A stretch of 64,000 nucleotides of DNA from Mangrovimicrobium sp048323675. GTDB taxonomy: Bacteria; Pseudomonadota; Gammaproteobacteria; Pseudomonadales; Halieaceae. A model generated the notes under the pieces. The model did not search any database and was not told the DNA's origin. It worked only from the letters and a program-made list of their open reading frames with translations. The first letter of the stretch is position 1; each line of letters begins with the position of its first letter. Location of the stretch: positions 62,001 to 126,000 of the forward strand of contig NZ_JBLWFK010000008.1 in NCBI RefSeq assembly GCF_048323675.1, given 5' to 3'. Shown piece by piece: positions 1-8,839 of this stretch. The translations under genes and the position numbers were made by a program.

Positions 1-1
1 C

Positions 2-955
2 GTGCACTGCGACACCTGGGGCGGCTGGATCTACGTCAATATGGACCCGGACTGCGAGCCCCTGCGCGACTTCCTGGAGCCCGCGGCGCGCATCCTCGAC
101 CACTTCCAGTTCGAGAAAATGCGCTACAAGTGGCGCCAGTGGTCGATCTATCCCTGTAACTGGAAGACCGCCATCGAGGCCTTCATGGAGCCCTATCACG
201 TGGCGGGCACCCACACCCAGCTGCTGAAATACGGCGAGTACTACGCTTACAGCAAGCCCTACGGCCCCCACGGCGTCAGCGGCTTCGACGAGCGCGACGC
301 CGCGGCCAAGAACAGCCAGAGCAGTTCGGTAACCCGGGTCGGCCGCAAGGACCAGGACCCGCGTATCTCCACCTATGAACTGATCCGCGAGAACTATGAG
401 ACGGTGAACTACGCCGCCGCCACCGAGACCCTGGTGAAAGCCGCCAGCCGCCTGGTGGACGAACTGCCGGAAGGCACCCCCGGCAACGAGGTGATCGCCC
501 ACCTGATGCAGTCCGCCCGCGCCGACGACGCCGCGCGCGGTGTCGAGTGGCCGAACATCCCGCCGGAGATCATGGCGGAAGCGGGCCTGGCCTGGAGCCT
601 GTTCCCCAACCAGACCATCCTGCAGGGGCAGACTTTCGCGCTGTGCTACCGCACCCGCCCCTACGGCGACGATCCCAACCAGTGCATCTTCGAGTCCTAC
701 GCCCTCGAGCGTTTCCCCGAAGGCGAAGAGCCGAAAACCGAGTGGGTGCAGGCCGAGCCGACCGCGGAGAAATGGGGCTCGGTGCTGGCCCAGGACTTCG
801 CCAACATGGAGTGGGTCCAGCGCGGCATGAAGTCCCGCGGTTTCCGCGGCGCCCAGCCGAACCCGCACCAGGAACAGAAGATCACCAATTTCCACCGCGT
901 GCTGTCCACCTACATGGAAGGGCGCGGCGCACCGAAGCTGGTCGATAAGGACTAG
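2..955 (+). CDS. Rieske oxygenase alpha subunit, 5' truncated by window edge
   Basis: C-terminal catalytic part of an aromatic ring-hydroxylating (Rieske non-haem iron) oxygenase; the Rieske [2Fe-2S] domain lies left of the window, so the first codon seen is not a start. The iron ligands are visible as YHVAGTH (His66 and His71 of the visible part) and an Asp in AQDFANMEW (about 265). It is clearly paralogous to the enzyme at 21016-22380, sharing DTWGGW, ELPEGTP, RPY and QDF blocks in the same order. The enzyme would use O2 and electrons from a ferredoxin or reductase to hydroxylate or demethylate a substrate. A thiamine-diphosphate enzyme starts 64 bp downstream on the same strand, suggesting one operon. 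The substrate cannot be told from sequence. Confidence 0.9.
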   Translation: MHCDTWGGWIYVNMDPDCEPLRDFLEPAARILDHFQFEKMRYKWRQWSIYPCNWKTAIEAFMEPYHVAGTHTQLLKYGEYYAYSKPYGPHGVSGFDERDAAAKNSQSSSVTRVGRKDQDPRISTYELIRENYETVNYAAATETLVKAASRLVDELPEGTPGNEVIAHLMQSARADDAARGVEWPNIPPEIMAEAGLAWSLFPNQTILQGQTFALCYRTRPYGDDPNQCIFESYALERFPEGEEPKTEWVQAEPTAEKWGSVLAQDFANMEWVQRGMKSRGFRGAQPNPHQEQKITNFHRVLSTYMEGRGAPKLVDKD

Positions 956-1019
956 TCAACCACTAACAACAAAACAGACGATTCGCGGCGCCCGCCGCGG
1001 ACCGCAACTGGAGCCCTAT

Positions 1020-2768
1020 ATGTCAGTACCTGTTTACCAACGCATCGTCGACCTGCTGGAAGCGGAAGGCATCGATACCCTGTTCGGCATCCCGGATCCC
1101 GGTTTCATGCACATGGCCATGACCTGCGAGGCGCGGGGCTGGAAAGTGGTCGCGCCCCACCACGAACAGAACGGCGCCTTCATGGCCGACGCCTGGTCGC
1201 GGATGAGCGGCAAGCCCGGGGTCTGCTTCGGCACCCAGGGTCCGGGCATCTCCAACCTCGCCACCGCGATGATCGTGGCGAAAAAAGAGTGCTCGCCGAC
1301 CATTTTCTTCGGCGGCAACCGCTCGCGCACCGCCAACCAGCGCGCCCGGGTCGGCCGCATCCAGTTCATGGATCAGCTCGAACACTTCAAGCCGCTGGTG
1401 AAATACGCGGCCATTATTGAAGACGCGGACCAGACCGACGAGATCATTCGCGAGGCCATCCGCCAGTGCACCACCGGCAAGCCCGGCCCGGTGTACGTGG
1501 AGCTGCCGCTGTCGGTGATCCACGAGACCTTCAACTGGCCGCCGGTACAGGCGCCGGAGCAGTACCGCATGGTCGAACAGGCCGCCAGCGGCACCATGGT
1601 CGCCAAGGCCGTCGAACTTATCAAAGGCGCGAAAAACCCGGTCATGCTGGTCGGCCAGGGCATGTTCACCTCGCGCTCCCACGCGCTGGTCGCGCAGCTG
1701 GCGGAAAAGCTCGACTGCCCGATCCTGCAGACCTCCGGCTGCGCCATGACCATCAAGGGCCAGGAAGAGCGCACCTTTGCCTACGGCTTTTCGCCTGCCG
1801 GCCGCGCCGCCGCCAGTGAATCCGACCTGTGTATCGCCATCGGCACCGAACTGGGCGAGCCCGTGCACATGGGCATCGGCCGCCACTGGGAGAAAGGCGA
1901 CGCCCAGCGCAAGTGGATCTACCTGGATCGCGACGGCGCCGCCATGGGCGTGAACCGCCCCATCGATGCGCCGCTGGTCGGCTGCATGCGCGACATCATC
2001 CCGCAACTGATTGCTGCCCTGGGCGACTACCAGGGCAGCGCCAGCACCGAGTTCGACGGCTGGAAGTCGATGCAGAAAGAGTGGAAAGCCGAACTGCTGG
2101 CCGGCGTGCCCAGCGGCGGCGAGCAGATTCACCCGGCGCGGCTGATCGTCGAGGCGACCCGGGCGATCCCGGACAACGCCATCTATGCGGCGGACGGCGG
2201 CTCCACCACCATCTTTGGCTGGACCTACACCCAGTACAAGCCGGAGGACCTGGTGTGGAACCAGAACACCGGCCACCTGGGCACCGGCCTGCCCTACGCC
2301 ATCGGCGCCGCGCTGGCCACCGACGGCAAGCGCCCGGTGGTGTTCATCACCGGCGACGGCTCCTTCCAGTTCTCCCTGAACGAGCTGGAAACCGCCGTGC
2401 GCAAGAAACTGCCGATCGTCACCGTGGTCGCCTGCGACTACGCCTGGGGCCTGGAAGTGGGCGTCTGGAACAAGCAGGTGGGCATGGACTCACCGAAGAC
2501 CGAGGCGCGCTGGAGCAAGACCGTACGCTTCGACAAGATCGCCGAGGGCTACGGCGCTTACGGCGAATACATCGAGGACGAGACCAAAATAGCAGCCGCC
2601 GTCGAGCGCGCGGTCGCACGCGCCATGGCCGAGGGTGTGCCCACGGTCATTCACGTTCCGGTCGACCCCCAGGCCAATGCCATGGAGGCGCCGAACTACG
2701 AAGAATTCAAGTCCTGGTATACGGACTTCAAGGCCGGATACGGCGCAGAGGCAGAGGACGCCTACTGA
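1020..2768 (+). CDS. Thiamine-diphosphate-dependent enzyme (acetolactate synthase/benzoylformate decarboxylase type), copy 1
   Basis: 582-aa ThDP enzyme with the usual three domains: PYR (about 4-170), central FAD/NAD-like domain (about 195-330) and PP (about 390-560). The ThDP-activating Glu is present in PHHEQ (Glu49). The PP domain has GDGSF (about 445), but where most relatives have an Asn-Asn pair this one reads ACDYAWG, putting Asp at the usual Asn metal-ligand position. Family members decarboxylate 2-oxo acids or join or cleave acyloin-type C-C bonds. A paralogue follows 64 bp downstream and an aldehyde dehydrogenase after that, so an aldehyde product is plausible. The ATG at 1020 gives a family-typical N-terminus. 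Substrate unknown. Confidence 0.9.
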   Translation: MSVPVYQRIVDLLEAEGIDTLFGIPDPGFMHMAMTCEARGWKVVAPHHEQNGAFMADAWSRMSGKPGVCFGTQGPGISNLATAMIVAKKECSPTIFFGGNRSRTANQRARVGRIQFMDQLEHFKPLVKYAAIIEDADQTDEIIREAIRQCTTGKPGPVYVELPLSVIHETFNWPPVQAPEQYRMVEQAASGTMVAKAVELIKGAKNPVMLVGQGMFTSRSHALVAQLAEKLDCPILQTSGCAMTIKGQEERTFAYGFSPAGRAAASESDLCIAIGTELGEPVHMGIGRHWEKGDAQRKWIYLDRDGAAMGVNRPIDAPLVGCMRDIIPQLIAALGDYQGSASTEFDGWKSMQKEWKAELLAGVPSGGEQIHPARLIVEATRAIPDNAIYAADGGSTTIFGWTYTQYKPEDLVWNQNTGHLGTGLPYAIGAALATDGKRPVVFITGDGSFQFSLNELETAVRKKLPIVTVVACDYAWGLEVGVWNKQVGMDSPKTEARWSKTVRFDKIAEGYGAYGEYIEDETKIAAAVERAVARAMAEGVPTVIHVPVDPQANAMEAPNYEEFKSWYTDFKAGYGAEAEDAY

Positions 2769-2832
2769 GCGAGGCGCCGGAGAGCGCCGCCCTGTTTCCA
2801 ATATTTGCTCGCACTCTACAAGGTACAAAAAT

Positions 2833-4611
2833 ATGTACGCAGATGAAAAAGCCCCGGTCGCAACGCCGGCGTCCAGCGACCGCCGCACGGTCAAGGTCTA
2901 CGAACGCATCCTCGAACTGTTCGAGGCCGAGGGCGTCAAGACCGTATTCGGCATTCCCGATCCCAACTTCGTGCACCTGTTCGTCGCCGCGGAAGCGCGC
3001 GGCTGGGACATTGTCACCCCGCACCACGAACTGGCCACCGGCTTCATGGCCGAGGGCTGGACGCGGATGACCGGCAAACCGGCGCTGGCGATCTGCACCC
3101 TGGGCCCGGGCATCGCCCTGTCCTCCGGCGCGATGATGGATTCCCTGGTGGAAAACTGCCCGGTGATCTTCCTCGGCGGCCAGCGCGCCCGCATCACCGA
3201 GCGCCGGGTACGCCGCGGCCGCATCCAGTTCATCCAGCAGGAAGACCTGTTCAAGAACTCGGTGAAGTGGAGCGCCAGCATCGAGTACGCGGACCAGACC
3301 GACGAGATCATCCGCCACGCCCTGCGCGTGAGCCAGTCCGGCACCCCCGGCCCGGTGTACATCGAGTACCCCTCCCACGTCATCCAGGAAGACCTGGAAG
3401 TGCCGCCGGCCCTGCCGCCCTCGGAGTACCGCCTGTTCGAACCCGGCGCCGATGGCGAGATGGTGGCGAAGGCCGTGGAGCTGATCAGGAACGCCGAGTG
3501 CCCGATCATCCTCACCGGCCACGCGGTGCAGTGCACCCGCTCCGGTCACAAGGTGAAGGAACTGGCGGAACTGATGGGCTGCCCGGTGCTGCAGACCTCC
3601 GGCGGCAACGCCTTTATCGAGGGCATTGAAGACCGCACCTTCCCCTACCTGTTCGCCGAAGTGGCCGACGAGATCGTCGCCAAATCCGACGTGGTCATCG
3701 CCATCGGCACCGAGATCGGCGAGCCGGTGCACTACGGCCGCGGCTTCCTGTGGGCCGAGGGCAATGTCGACCGCAAGTGGATCTACGTGGAACTGGACCC
3801 GGAAGCGATCGGCCAGAACCGCCCCATCGACGTACCGCTGGTGGGTGACCTGCGCAGCGTGGTACCGCAGATCAGCGCCGGCCTGAAAGACAGCCCGCGC
3901 GCCGAACACCCGGACCTGCAGCGCTGGATCGCAGAAGACAAGGCGCGCCTGCAGGCGCTGACCGAGCAGGACTTCAGCACCGACAGCGGCCGCGTACACA
4001 CCGGCCAGTGGGTGATCGAGGCCACCGGCGCCATGCCCGCGGATGCCATCCACGTGCGCGACGGCGGCTGCACCGTGATCTTCACCTGGACCTACCTGCA
4101 GTCCAAGCCCCACGACGTGATCTGGAACCAGAACTTCGGCTGCCTCGGCACCGGCCTGCCCTACGCGGTGGGTGCGTCCATCGCCGACGGCGGCAATCGC
4201 CCGGTGCTGTTCACCACCAGCGACTCGGCCTTCCTCTACCACATCGGCGAACTGGAAGTGGTGGAACGCTTCAACCTGCCGATGGTCATCGTGGTGGCGG
4301 TGGACAACGCCTGGGGCCTGGAAGTGGGCGTGTACAAGCGCACCTTCGGCCACGGCAACACCAACGAGCCGGGCGTGCACTGGAGCAAGAGCGTGCGCTT
4401 CGACCAGATCGCCGAGGGCTTCGGCCTGCGCGGCGTGTACGTTGAGAAAGGCGAGGACATCGGCGCTGCGATCACCGAGGCCTTCGCCAGCGGCAAGCCC
4501 ACCGTGATCCACGTGCCCATCGACCCGGTCATCAACCACGGCGGCAACCAGAACCTGGACACCCCGAACTACGACCGGTTCCGCACCTGGTACGCGGAAG
4601 GCCAGCAGTAA
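2833..4611 (+). CDS. Thiamine-diphosphate-dependent enzyme, copy 2
   Basis: 592-aa paralogue of the preceding ThDP enzyme, alignable over its whole length with a short N-terminal extension. The activating Glu is kept in TPHHEL (Glu66). The diphosphate/Mg motif is unusual: the expected GDG reads SDS (TTSDSAF, about 462), and the distal part reads AVDNAWG, with Asp at the usual Asn ligand position. The metal-binding Asp of GDG is retained. An open frame extends upstream to 2635, overlapping copy 1, but the ATG at 2833 gives the expected protein start. Either it is a second activity acting on the same pathway, or the two copies form a hetero-oligomer; the sequence does not decide. Confidence 0.88.
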   Translation: MYADEKAPVATPASSDRRTVKVYERILELFEAEGVKTVFGIPDPNFVHLFVAAEARGWDIVTPHHELATGFMAEGWTRMTGKPALAICTLGPGIALSSGAMMDSLVENCPVIFLGGQRARITERRVRRGRIQFIQQEDLFKNSVKWSASIEYADQTDEIIRHALRVSQSGTPGPVYIEYPSHVIQEDLEVPPALPPSEYRLFEPGADGEMVAKAVELIRNAECPIILTGHAVQCTRSGHKVKELAELMGCPVLQTSGGNAFIEGIEDRTFPYLFAEVADEIVAKSDVVIAIGTEIGEPVHYGRGFLWAEGNVDRKWIYVELDPEAIGQNRPIDVPLVGDLRSVVPQISAGLKDSPRAEHPDLQRWIAEDKARLQALTEQDFSTDSGRVHTGQWVIEATGAMPADAIHVRDGGCTVIFTWTYLQSKPHDVIWNQNFGCLGTGLPYAVGASIADGGNRPVLFTTSDSAFLYHIGELEVVERFNLPMVIVVAVDNAWGLEVGVYKRTFGHGNTNEPGVHWSKSVRFDQIAEGFGLRGVYVEKGEDIGAAITEAFASGKPTVIHVPIDPVINHGGNQNLDTPNYDRFRTWYAEGQQ

Positions 4612-4635
4612 TCGGGTGAGCGATTCACCGCAAAC

Positions 4636-4669
4636 GGCCCGTCCCGCGCGACTCCGCGCGGGACGGGCC
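4636..4669. terminator. Perfect 15-bp hairpin between ThDP enzyme and ALDH genes
   Basis: GGCCCGTCCCGCGCG (4636-4650) is followed by a 4-nt loop ACTC and its exact reverse complement (4655-4669). No T-tract follows, so it is a weak candidate for factor-independent termination; it could be a transcript-stabilising or attenuating stem within the operon. Confidence 0.5.
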
Positions 4670-4679
4670 AGAATTACCG

Positions 4680-4711
4680 GAACCTTCCCCGGCCCGTGCC
4701 GCGGAAGGTTC
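4680..4711. other. Second hairpin upstream of ALDH gene
   Basis: GAACCTTCC (4680-4688) pairs with GGAAGGTTC (4703-4711) around a 14-nt GC-rich loop, 38 nt before the ALDH start. With the hairpin at 4636-4669 it makes two consecutive stem-loops in the leader. Confidence 0.45.
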
Positions 4712-4748
4712 ACTCGTTAATGGAACAAGCCAGAGGGATAACAGAGCC

Positions 4749-6179
4749 ATGCGCGAATACCTGAAGTTCTACATCGACGGCCAGTGGGTCGACCCCATCG
4801 AGCACACTGTCGGCACCACCATCAATCCCGCCACCGAGGAACCCTCGGGCAAGATCGCCCTGGGCGGTGTGCAGGACGTGGACCGCGCGGTGCAGGCCGC
4901 GCGCAGGGCCTTCAAGAGCTGGTCGAAAACCAGCCGCGAGGAGCGCCTGGCGGTGATGGAGCGCATCCTCGAGGAATACAACAAGCGCAGCGCCGATCTC
5001 GCCGCGGCCATCACCGAGGAAATGGGCGCGCCGGCCGGCCTGGCGGGCGGCTTCCACATCCACCTCGGCCTCGGCCACCTGACCACCGCCATCGAGGTGC
5101 TGAAGGAATTCGCCTTCGAGGAAAAGATCGGCAACAGCCTGATAGTGAAAGACCCGATCGGGGTCTGCGGCCTGATCACCCCCTGGAACTGGCCGGTCAA
5201 CCAGATCGCGGTCAAGGTCTTCCCGGCCCTGGCCACCGGCTGCACCATGGTGCTCAAGGCCTCCCAGGAATCCCATTTCTCCGCCCAGATCTTTACCGAG
5301 ATCCTCGACGCCGCTGGTGTCCCGGCCGGCGTGTTCAACATGATCCAGGGCCGCGGCTCGGTCGTGGGTGAAGCCCTCGCCGTGCACCCGGAAGTGGACC
5401 TGGTCTCCATCACCGGTTCCGAGTCTGCCGGCGTGCAGGTGGCGATCAACGCCGCCACTTCGGTCAAGCGCGTGTGCCAGGAACTGGGCGGCAAGAGCGC
5501 CCACATCATCCTTGACGACGAGCAGATGGCCGCCAACGTGGCCGGCGCCATCGGTGGGGTGATGATGAACTCCGGCCAGACCTGCAGCGCCTCCACCCGC
5601 ATGCTGGTACCGAAGGCGCGCATGGAAGAAGCCATCGCCGCGGCGCAGGAAGCCGCCGCCCAGGTCACCGTGGGCGACCCCAACAGTGAAGTCGCCATGG
5701 GCCCGGTGGTCTCAGGCAAGCAGTTCGAGTCCATCCAGGGTTACATCGCCAAGGGTATCGACGAGGGCGCCACCCTCATCGCCGGTGGTGTCGGCCGTCC
5801 GGAGGGTCTCGACAAGGGCTTCTACGTCAAACCCACCGTGTTCGCCAATGTCACCAATGACATGGTCATCGCCCGCGAGGAAATCTTCGGTCCGGTGCTG
5901 TGCATCCTCGGCTACGAGGACCTCGACGACGCCGTCGCCATCGCCAACGACTCCGACTTCGGCCTCGCCGGCAACGTCTCCGGCGTCGACCTGGAGACCG
6001 CCCGCAATGTCGCCCGGCAGATGCGTACCGGCGCCATCTACATCAACGGCGGCTTCGACTTCCACGCGCCCTTCGGCGGCATGAAACGCAGCGGCAATGG
6101 CCGCGAGTGGGGCGAGTACGGCTTCCACGAGTACGTGGAAATCAAATCACTGGTGGGCTATGAGCCCGCAGCGGGCTGA
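4749..6179 (+). CDS. NAD(P)-dependent aldehyde dehydrogenase
   Basis: 476-aa member of the aldehyde dehydrogenase superfamily, which oxidises aldehydes to carboxylates with NAD(P)+. The oxyanion Asn lies in TPWNWPVNQ, the general-base Glu in QELGGKS, and the catalytic Cys in NSGQTCSAST (about 278). The length is normal for the family. It sits between two ThDP enzymes and an acyl-CoA synthetase on the same strand, so a role oxidising the aldehyde released by decarboxylation is a reasonable inference. The start at 4749 has a GAGGGA stretch about 12 nt upstream. Confidence 0.95.
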   Translation: MREYLKFYIDGQWVDPIEHTVGTTINPATEEPSGKIALGGVQDVDRAVQAARRAFKSWSKTSREERLAVMERILEEYNKRSADLAAAITEEMGAPAGLAGGFHIHLGLGHLTTAIEVLKEFAFEEKIGNSLIVKDPIGVCGLITPWNWPVNQIAVKVFPALATGCTMVLKASQESHFSAQIFTEILDAAGVPAGVFNMIQGRGSVVGEALAVHPEVDLVSITGSESAGVQVAINAATSVKRVCQELGGKSAHIILDDEQMAANVAGAIGGVMMNSGQTCSASTRMLVPKARMEEAIAAAQEAAAQVTVGDPNSEVAMGPVVSGKQFESIQGYIAKGIDEGATLIAGGVGRPEGLDKGFYVKPTVFANVTNDMVIAREEIFGPVLCILGYEDLDDAVAIANDSDFGLAGNVSGVDLETARNVARQMRTGAIYINGGFDFHAPFGGMKRSGNGREWGEYGFHEYVEIKSLVGYEPAAG

Positions 6180-6212
6180 AAATTAAAGCAGCAGGAACGG
6201 GTAGAACAGACA

Positions 6213-7910
6213 ATGAGTGACACACAGGAAAGACTGTCCATCATCCGGGGCATCCCCCTCGCCGAGGAGAAAGGCACGGGCGCCCTCACGCTGGGTGGCT
6301 ACATCCGCGAGCTTACCGAGCGCTACGGGCCGCGGGAAGCAGCCAACCTGCGCCTCGGCGACAGCATCGAGCGCTGGACCTACGACGAGTTGTGGGCGCG
6401 CTCCGTGCAGGTGGCGAAGTCCCTGCTGGCCATGGGCCTGACCCGCGGCACCCGGGTGGGCATCATGATGACCAACCGGCTGGAATTCCTTTCCGCCACC
6501 TTCGGCACCGCGCTGGCCGGTGGCGTCGCCACCACCCTCAGCACCTTCTCCACCCAGCCCGAACTGGAAGTCATCCTGGAGAAATCCTGCTGCAGCTACA
6601 TCCTGTTCGAGCGCAATGTCCTGAAAAAGGACTTCGCCGCGATGCTGGTGGAGGCCGAGCCCGGCCTGGCCACGGCCCGGCCCGGTGAACTGCAGTCTGA
6701 AAAATTCCCCTTCCTGCGCTACGCCGCGGCGGTGGACAGCGACGACCTGCCCACGGGCATGGAGACCTGGCAGCAGTTCCTCGCCCGTGGCGCGGACATC
6801 AGCGACGCCCTGGTCGACGCCACCGCGGCCACCGTCACCCCGGCGGACCCCGGCGTACTGTTCTTCTCCTCCGGCTCCACCGGCAAGCCCAAGGGCATTC
6901 TCAGCGCCCACCGCGGCGTGACCCTGCAGCTGTGGCGCTGGGCCCAGTGGCTGGGCTTCGGCGAGGAAGGCGTGCGCTCCTGGTCCGCCAACGGCTTCTT
7001 CTGGTCCGGCAATTTCGCCATGGGTATCGGCGGCGCGCTCTCCGTGGGCGGCACCCTGATCCTGCAGCGCACCTTCGACCCGGAGGACGCGGTGGACCTG
7101 ATGCACGCCGAGGGCGCCACCTACCTGTTCGCCTGGCCGCACCAGTGGAAGCAGCTGATGGACGCCCCCAACTGGCTGACCACCGACCTCTCCAGCCTGA
7201 AATACGTGGACAAGGACTCGCCCATCGCCCAGCACCCGGACATCGAGCCCGGCGACTACACCGAGCCGGCGGCGGCCTACGGCAACACCGAGACCTTCAC
7301 CCTGAGCACCGTGTTCCCGGCCAATACGCCGAAAGACGTTGTGGGCGGCAGCCACGGCAAGCCGGCGGCGGGCAACATCATCAAGATCGTCGACCCGATG
7401 AGCGGTGAAACCGTGCCCCTGGGCGAAACCGGTGAGATCGCGGTCAAGGGCGCCACCCTGATGCTCGGTTACGTCGGCATCCCGCTGGACGAGAGCGTCG
7501 ACGAACAGGGCTTCTTCCGCACCGGCGACGGCGGCTACGTGGACGAGGAGGGCCGCCTGTTCTGGCACGGCCGCCTCAACGACATCATCAAGACCGGCGG
7601 CGCCAACGTGTCGCCGATCGAGGTCGACACCGTGCTTGCCACCTACCCCGGGATCAAGATTCCCCGCTGTGTCGGCGTGCCCGACGAACTGCTGGGTGAA
7701 GTCGTGGTGGCCTGCATCGTGCCCCAGACCGGTGTCGAGCTCGACGGGGAGGCAATCCGCGCCTTCCTCAAGGAACGCCTCGCCAGCTTCAAGATCCCGC
7801 GCAAGTTCCTGTTCTTCACCGAAGAGGAACTGGAAACCACCGGCAGCTCGAAGATCAAGCTGGAAACCCTGCGCAAGCTGGCGACCGACCGGCTGGCAGC
7901 CGAGGGTTGA
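6213..7910 (+). CDS. AMP-forming acyl-CoA synthetase/ligase
   Basis: 565-aa ANL-superfamily adenylate-forming ligase that activates a carboxylic acid to acyl-AMP and then acyl-CoA. Motifs in order: P-loop FFSSGSTGKPKG (about 215-226), AYGNTETF (about 355), the TGD hinge motif in FRTGDGGYVDEEG followed by HGRLNDIIK (about 432-458), and the C-terminal lysine in TGSSKIK (about 546). It lies 33 bp after the ALDH gene and probably activates the acid made by it. Acid chain type not determinable; fatty, aryl and bile-acid type ligases share these motifs. Confidence 0.93.
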   Translation: MSDTQERLSIIRGIPLAEEKGTGALTLGGYIRELTERYGPREAANLRLGDSIERWTYDELWARSVQVAKSLLAMGLTRGTRVGIMMTNRLEFLSATFGTALAGGVATTLSTFSTQPELEVILEKSCCSYILFERNVLKKDFAAMLVEAEPGLATARPGELQSEKFPFLRYAAAVDSDDLPTGMETWQQFLARGADISDALVDATAATVTPADPGVLFFSSGSTGKPKGILSAHRGVTLQLWRWAQWLGFGEEGVRSWSANGFFWSGNFAMGIGGALSVGGTLILQRTFDPEDAVDLMHAEGATYLFAWPHQWKQLMDAPNWLTTDLSSLKYVDKDSPIAQHPDIEPGDYTEPAAAYGNTETFTLSTVFPANTPKDVVGGSHGKPAAGNIIKIVDPMSGETVPLGETGEIAVKGATLMLGYVGIPLDESVDEQGFFRTGDGGYVDEEGRLFWHGRLNDIIKTGGANVSPIEVDTVLATYPGIKIPRCVGVPDELLGEVVVACIVPQTGVELDGEAIRAFLKERLASFKIPRKFLFFTEEELETTGSSKIKLETLRKLATDRLAAEG

Positions 7911-7914
7911 GGAG

Positions 7915-8001
7915 GAGAAAAGGGGTCAGAGCCCTTTTTTCATCTGCTGGCGCAGGGGGTCAGGCATACGTGGGGAAAAAAGGGCTCTGACCCCTTTTCT
8001 C
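7915..8001. repeat. REP-like palindromic repeat, copy A
   Basis: A perfect 27-bp inverted repeat (7915-7941 and 7975-8001) contains the family core GGGGTCAGAGCCC followed by a T-run on each strand. The 33-bp spacer between the arms is unrelated to other copies. It starts right after the acyl-CoA synthetase stop and could terminate transcription from either side. Confidence 0.8.
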
Positions 8002-8081
8002 TCCGCAAGATCCGGGTCGACCCTGCAGCCTGCGGGAGCTACTCTGAGCCCTGCAGAATTGACTGACAGACACTCTCCGCC

Positions 8082-8690
8082 GTGGACTTATTCGACCAGC
8101 AGGAACTGGGGCCTGTCGCCCTGATCGCAAAGGACGGTGACGTCGCCTACCACGGTATCCTGCTGCCTCCCGCAGAGGCGGACCACCACCTCGCCGGCCT
8201 GCTGCACGACATCGACTGGCGCCGCGACGAGGCGGTCATCTTCGGCCGGCACATCCTGACCAAACGCAAGATCGCCTGGTACGGCAACAAGCCCTTCAGC
8301 TACACCTACTCCAACACCACTCGTGTCGCCCTGCCCTGGACCAGCCAACTCCTGCAGCTGAAACGCCAGGTGGAAACGCACACCGGTGAAACTTTCAATT
8401 CCTGCCTGCTGAACCTCTACCACGACGGCTCCGAGGGCATGGCATGGCACTGTGACGAAGAGGTGGACCTGAAGAAGAATGGCGCCATCGCCTCCCTCAG
8501 CTTTGGCGCCGAGCGCAAGTTCTGCTTCAAGCACAAGCGCAGCGCGGAAGTGATTTCCGTGGTACTGCAACACGGCAGCCTGCTGGTCATGCAGGGCAGC
8601 ACCCAGAGCCACTGGCTACACCGCCTGCCGCCGAGCAGGAAAATCCGGGAACCGCGGGTGAACCTGACCTTCCGGACGATTGTCGAATAA
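8082..8690 (+). CDS. AlkB-like 2-oxoglutarate/Fe(II) dioxygenase
   Basis: 202-aa AlkB-family protein starting at GTG. Family members oxidatively demethylate alkylated DNA or RNA bases using 2-oxoglutarate and O2. The iron triad is visible as HCDE (about 122-125) and the His in QSHWLHRLP (about 178), with the 2-oxoglutarate-binding Arg in PRVNLTFR near the C-terminus. NLYHDGSEGMAWH matches the family's N-x-Y-x-x-G core. It is flanked on both sides by REP-like palindromes and has no obvious link to the catabolic genes around it. Closer to the short AlkB homologues with a C-terminal RVNLTFR than to E. coli AlkB; alkB symbol not assigned. Confidence 0.9.
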   Translation: MDLFDQQELGPVALIAKDGDVAYHGILLPPAEADHHLAGLLHDIDWRRDEAVIFGRHILTKRKIAWYGNKPFSYTYSNTTRVALPWTSQLLQLKRQVETHTGETFNSCLLNLYHDGSEGMAWHCDEEVDLKKNGAIASLSFGAERKFCFKHKRSAEVISVVLQHGSLLVMQGSTQSHWLHRLPPSRKIREPRVNLTFRTIVE

Positions 8691-8720
8691 AAAGGCTGCC
8701 GAGCCCTTTTGTCGCCGATC

Positions 8721-8750
8721 GGTGAAAAGGGGCTTTGACCCCTTTTCACC
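8721..8750. repeat. REP-like palindromic repeat, copy B
   Basis: GGTGAAAAGGGG (8721-8732) and its exact complement (8739-8750) flank CTTTGA. The right half reads TTTGACCCC, a diverged form of the CTCTGACCCC core. It lies between the AlkB-like and flavoprotein genes. Confidence 0.6.
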
Positions 8751-8839
8751 TTGATCCCGGTTACTCCCGGTTGCCCAGTAATGAAACGATAGAGTACTAT
8801 TTGTAAAAGCTCCGTAAAATAATCAGAAAGGGATTGCTC

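Noticed and set aside
2728..4713. 661-codon open frame antisense to the second ThDP gene
   Set aside because: It runs opposite a clear enzyme gene, has low-complexity composition typical of GC-rich antisense frames, and has no ribosome site or recognisable domain.
8771..8800. Sigma70 promoter TTGCCC-N18-TACTAT before the flavoprotein gene
   Set aside because: Only 4 of 6 bases match in each box, and such matches are common by chance in AT-richer gaps.
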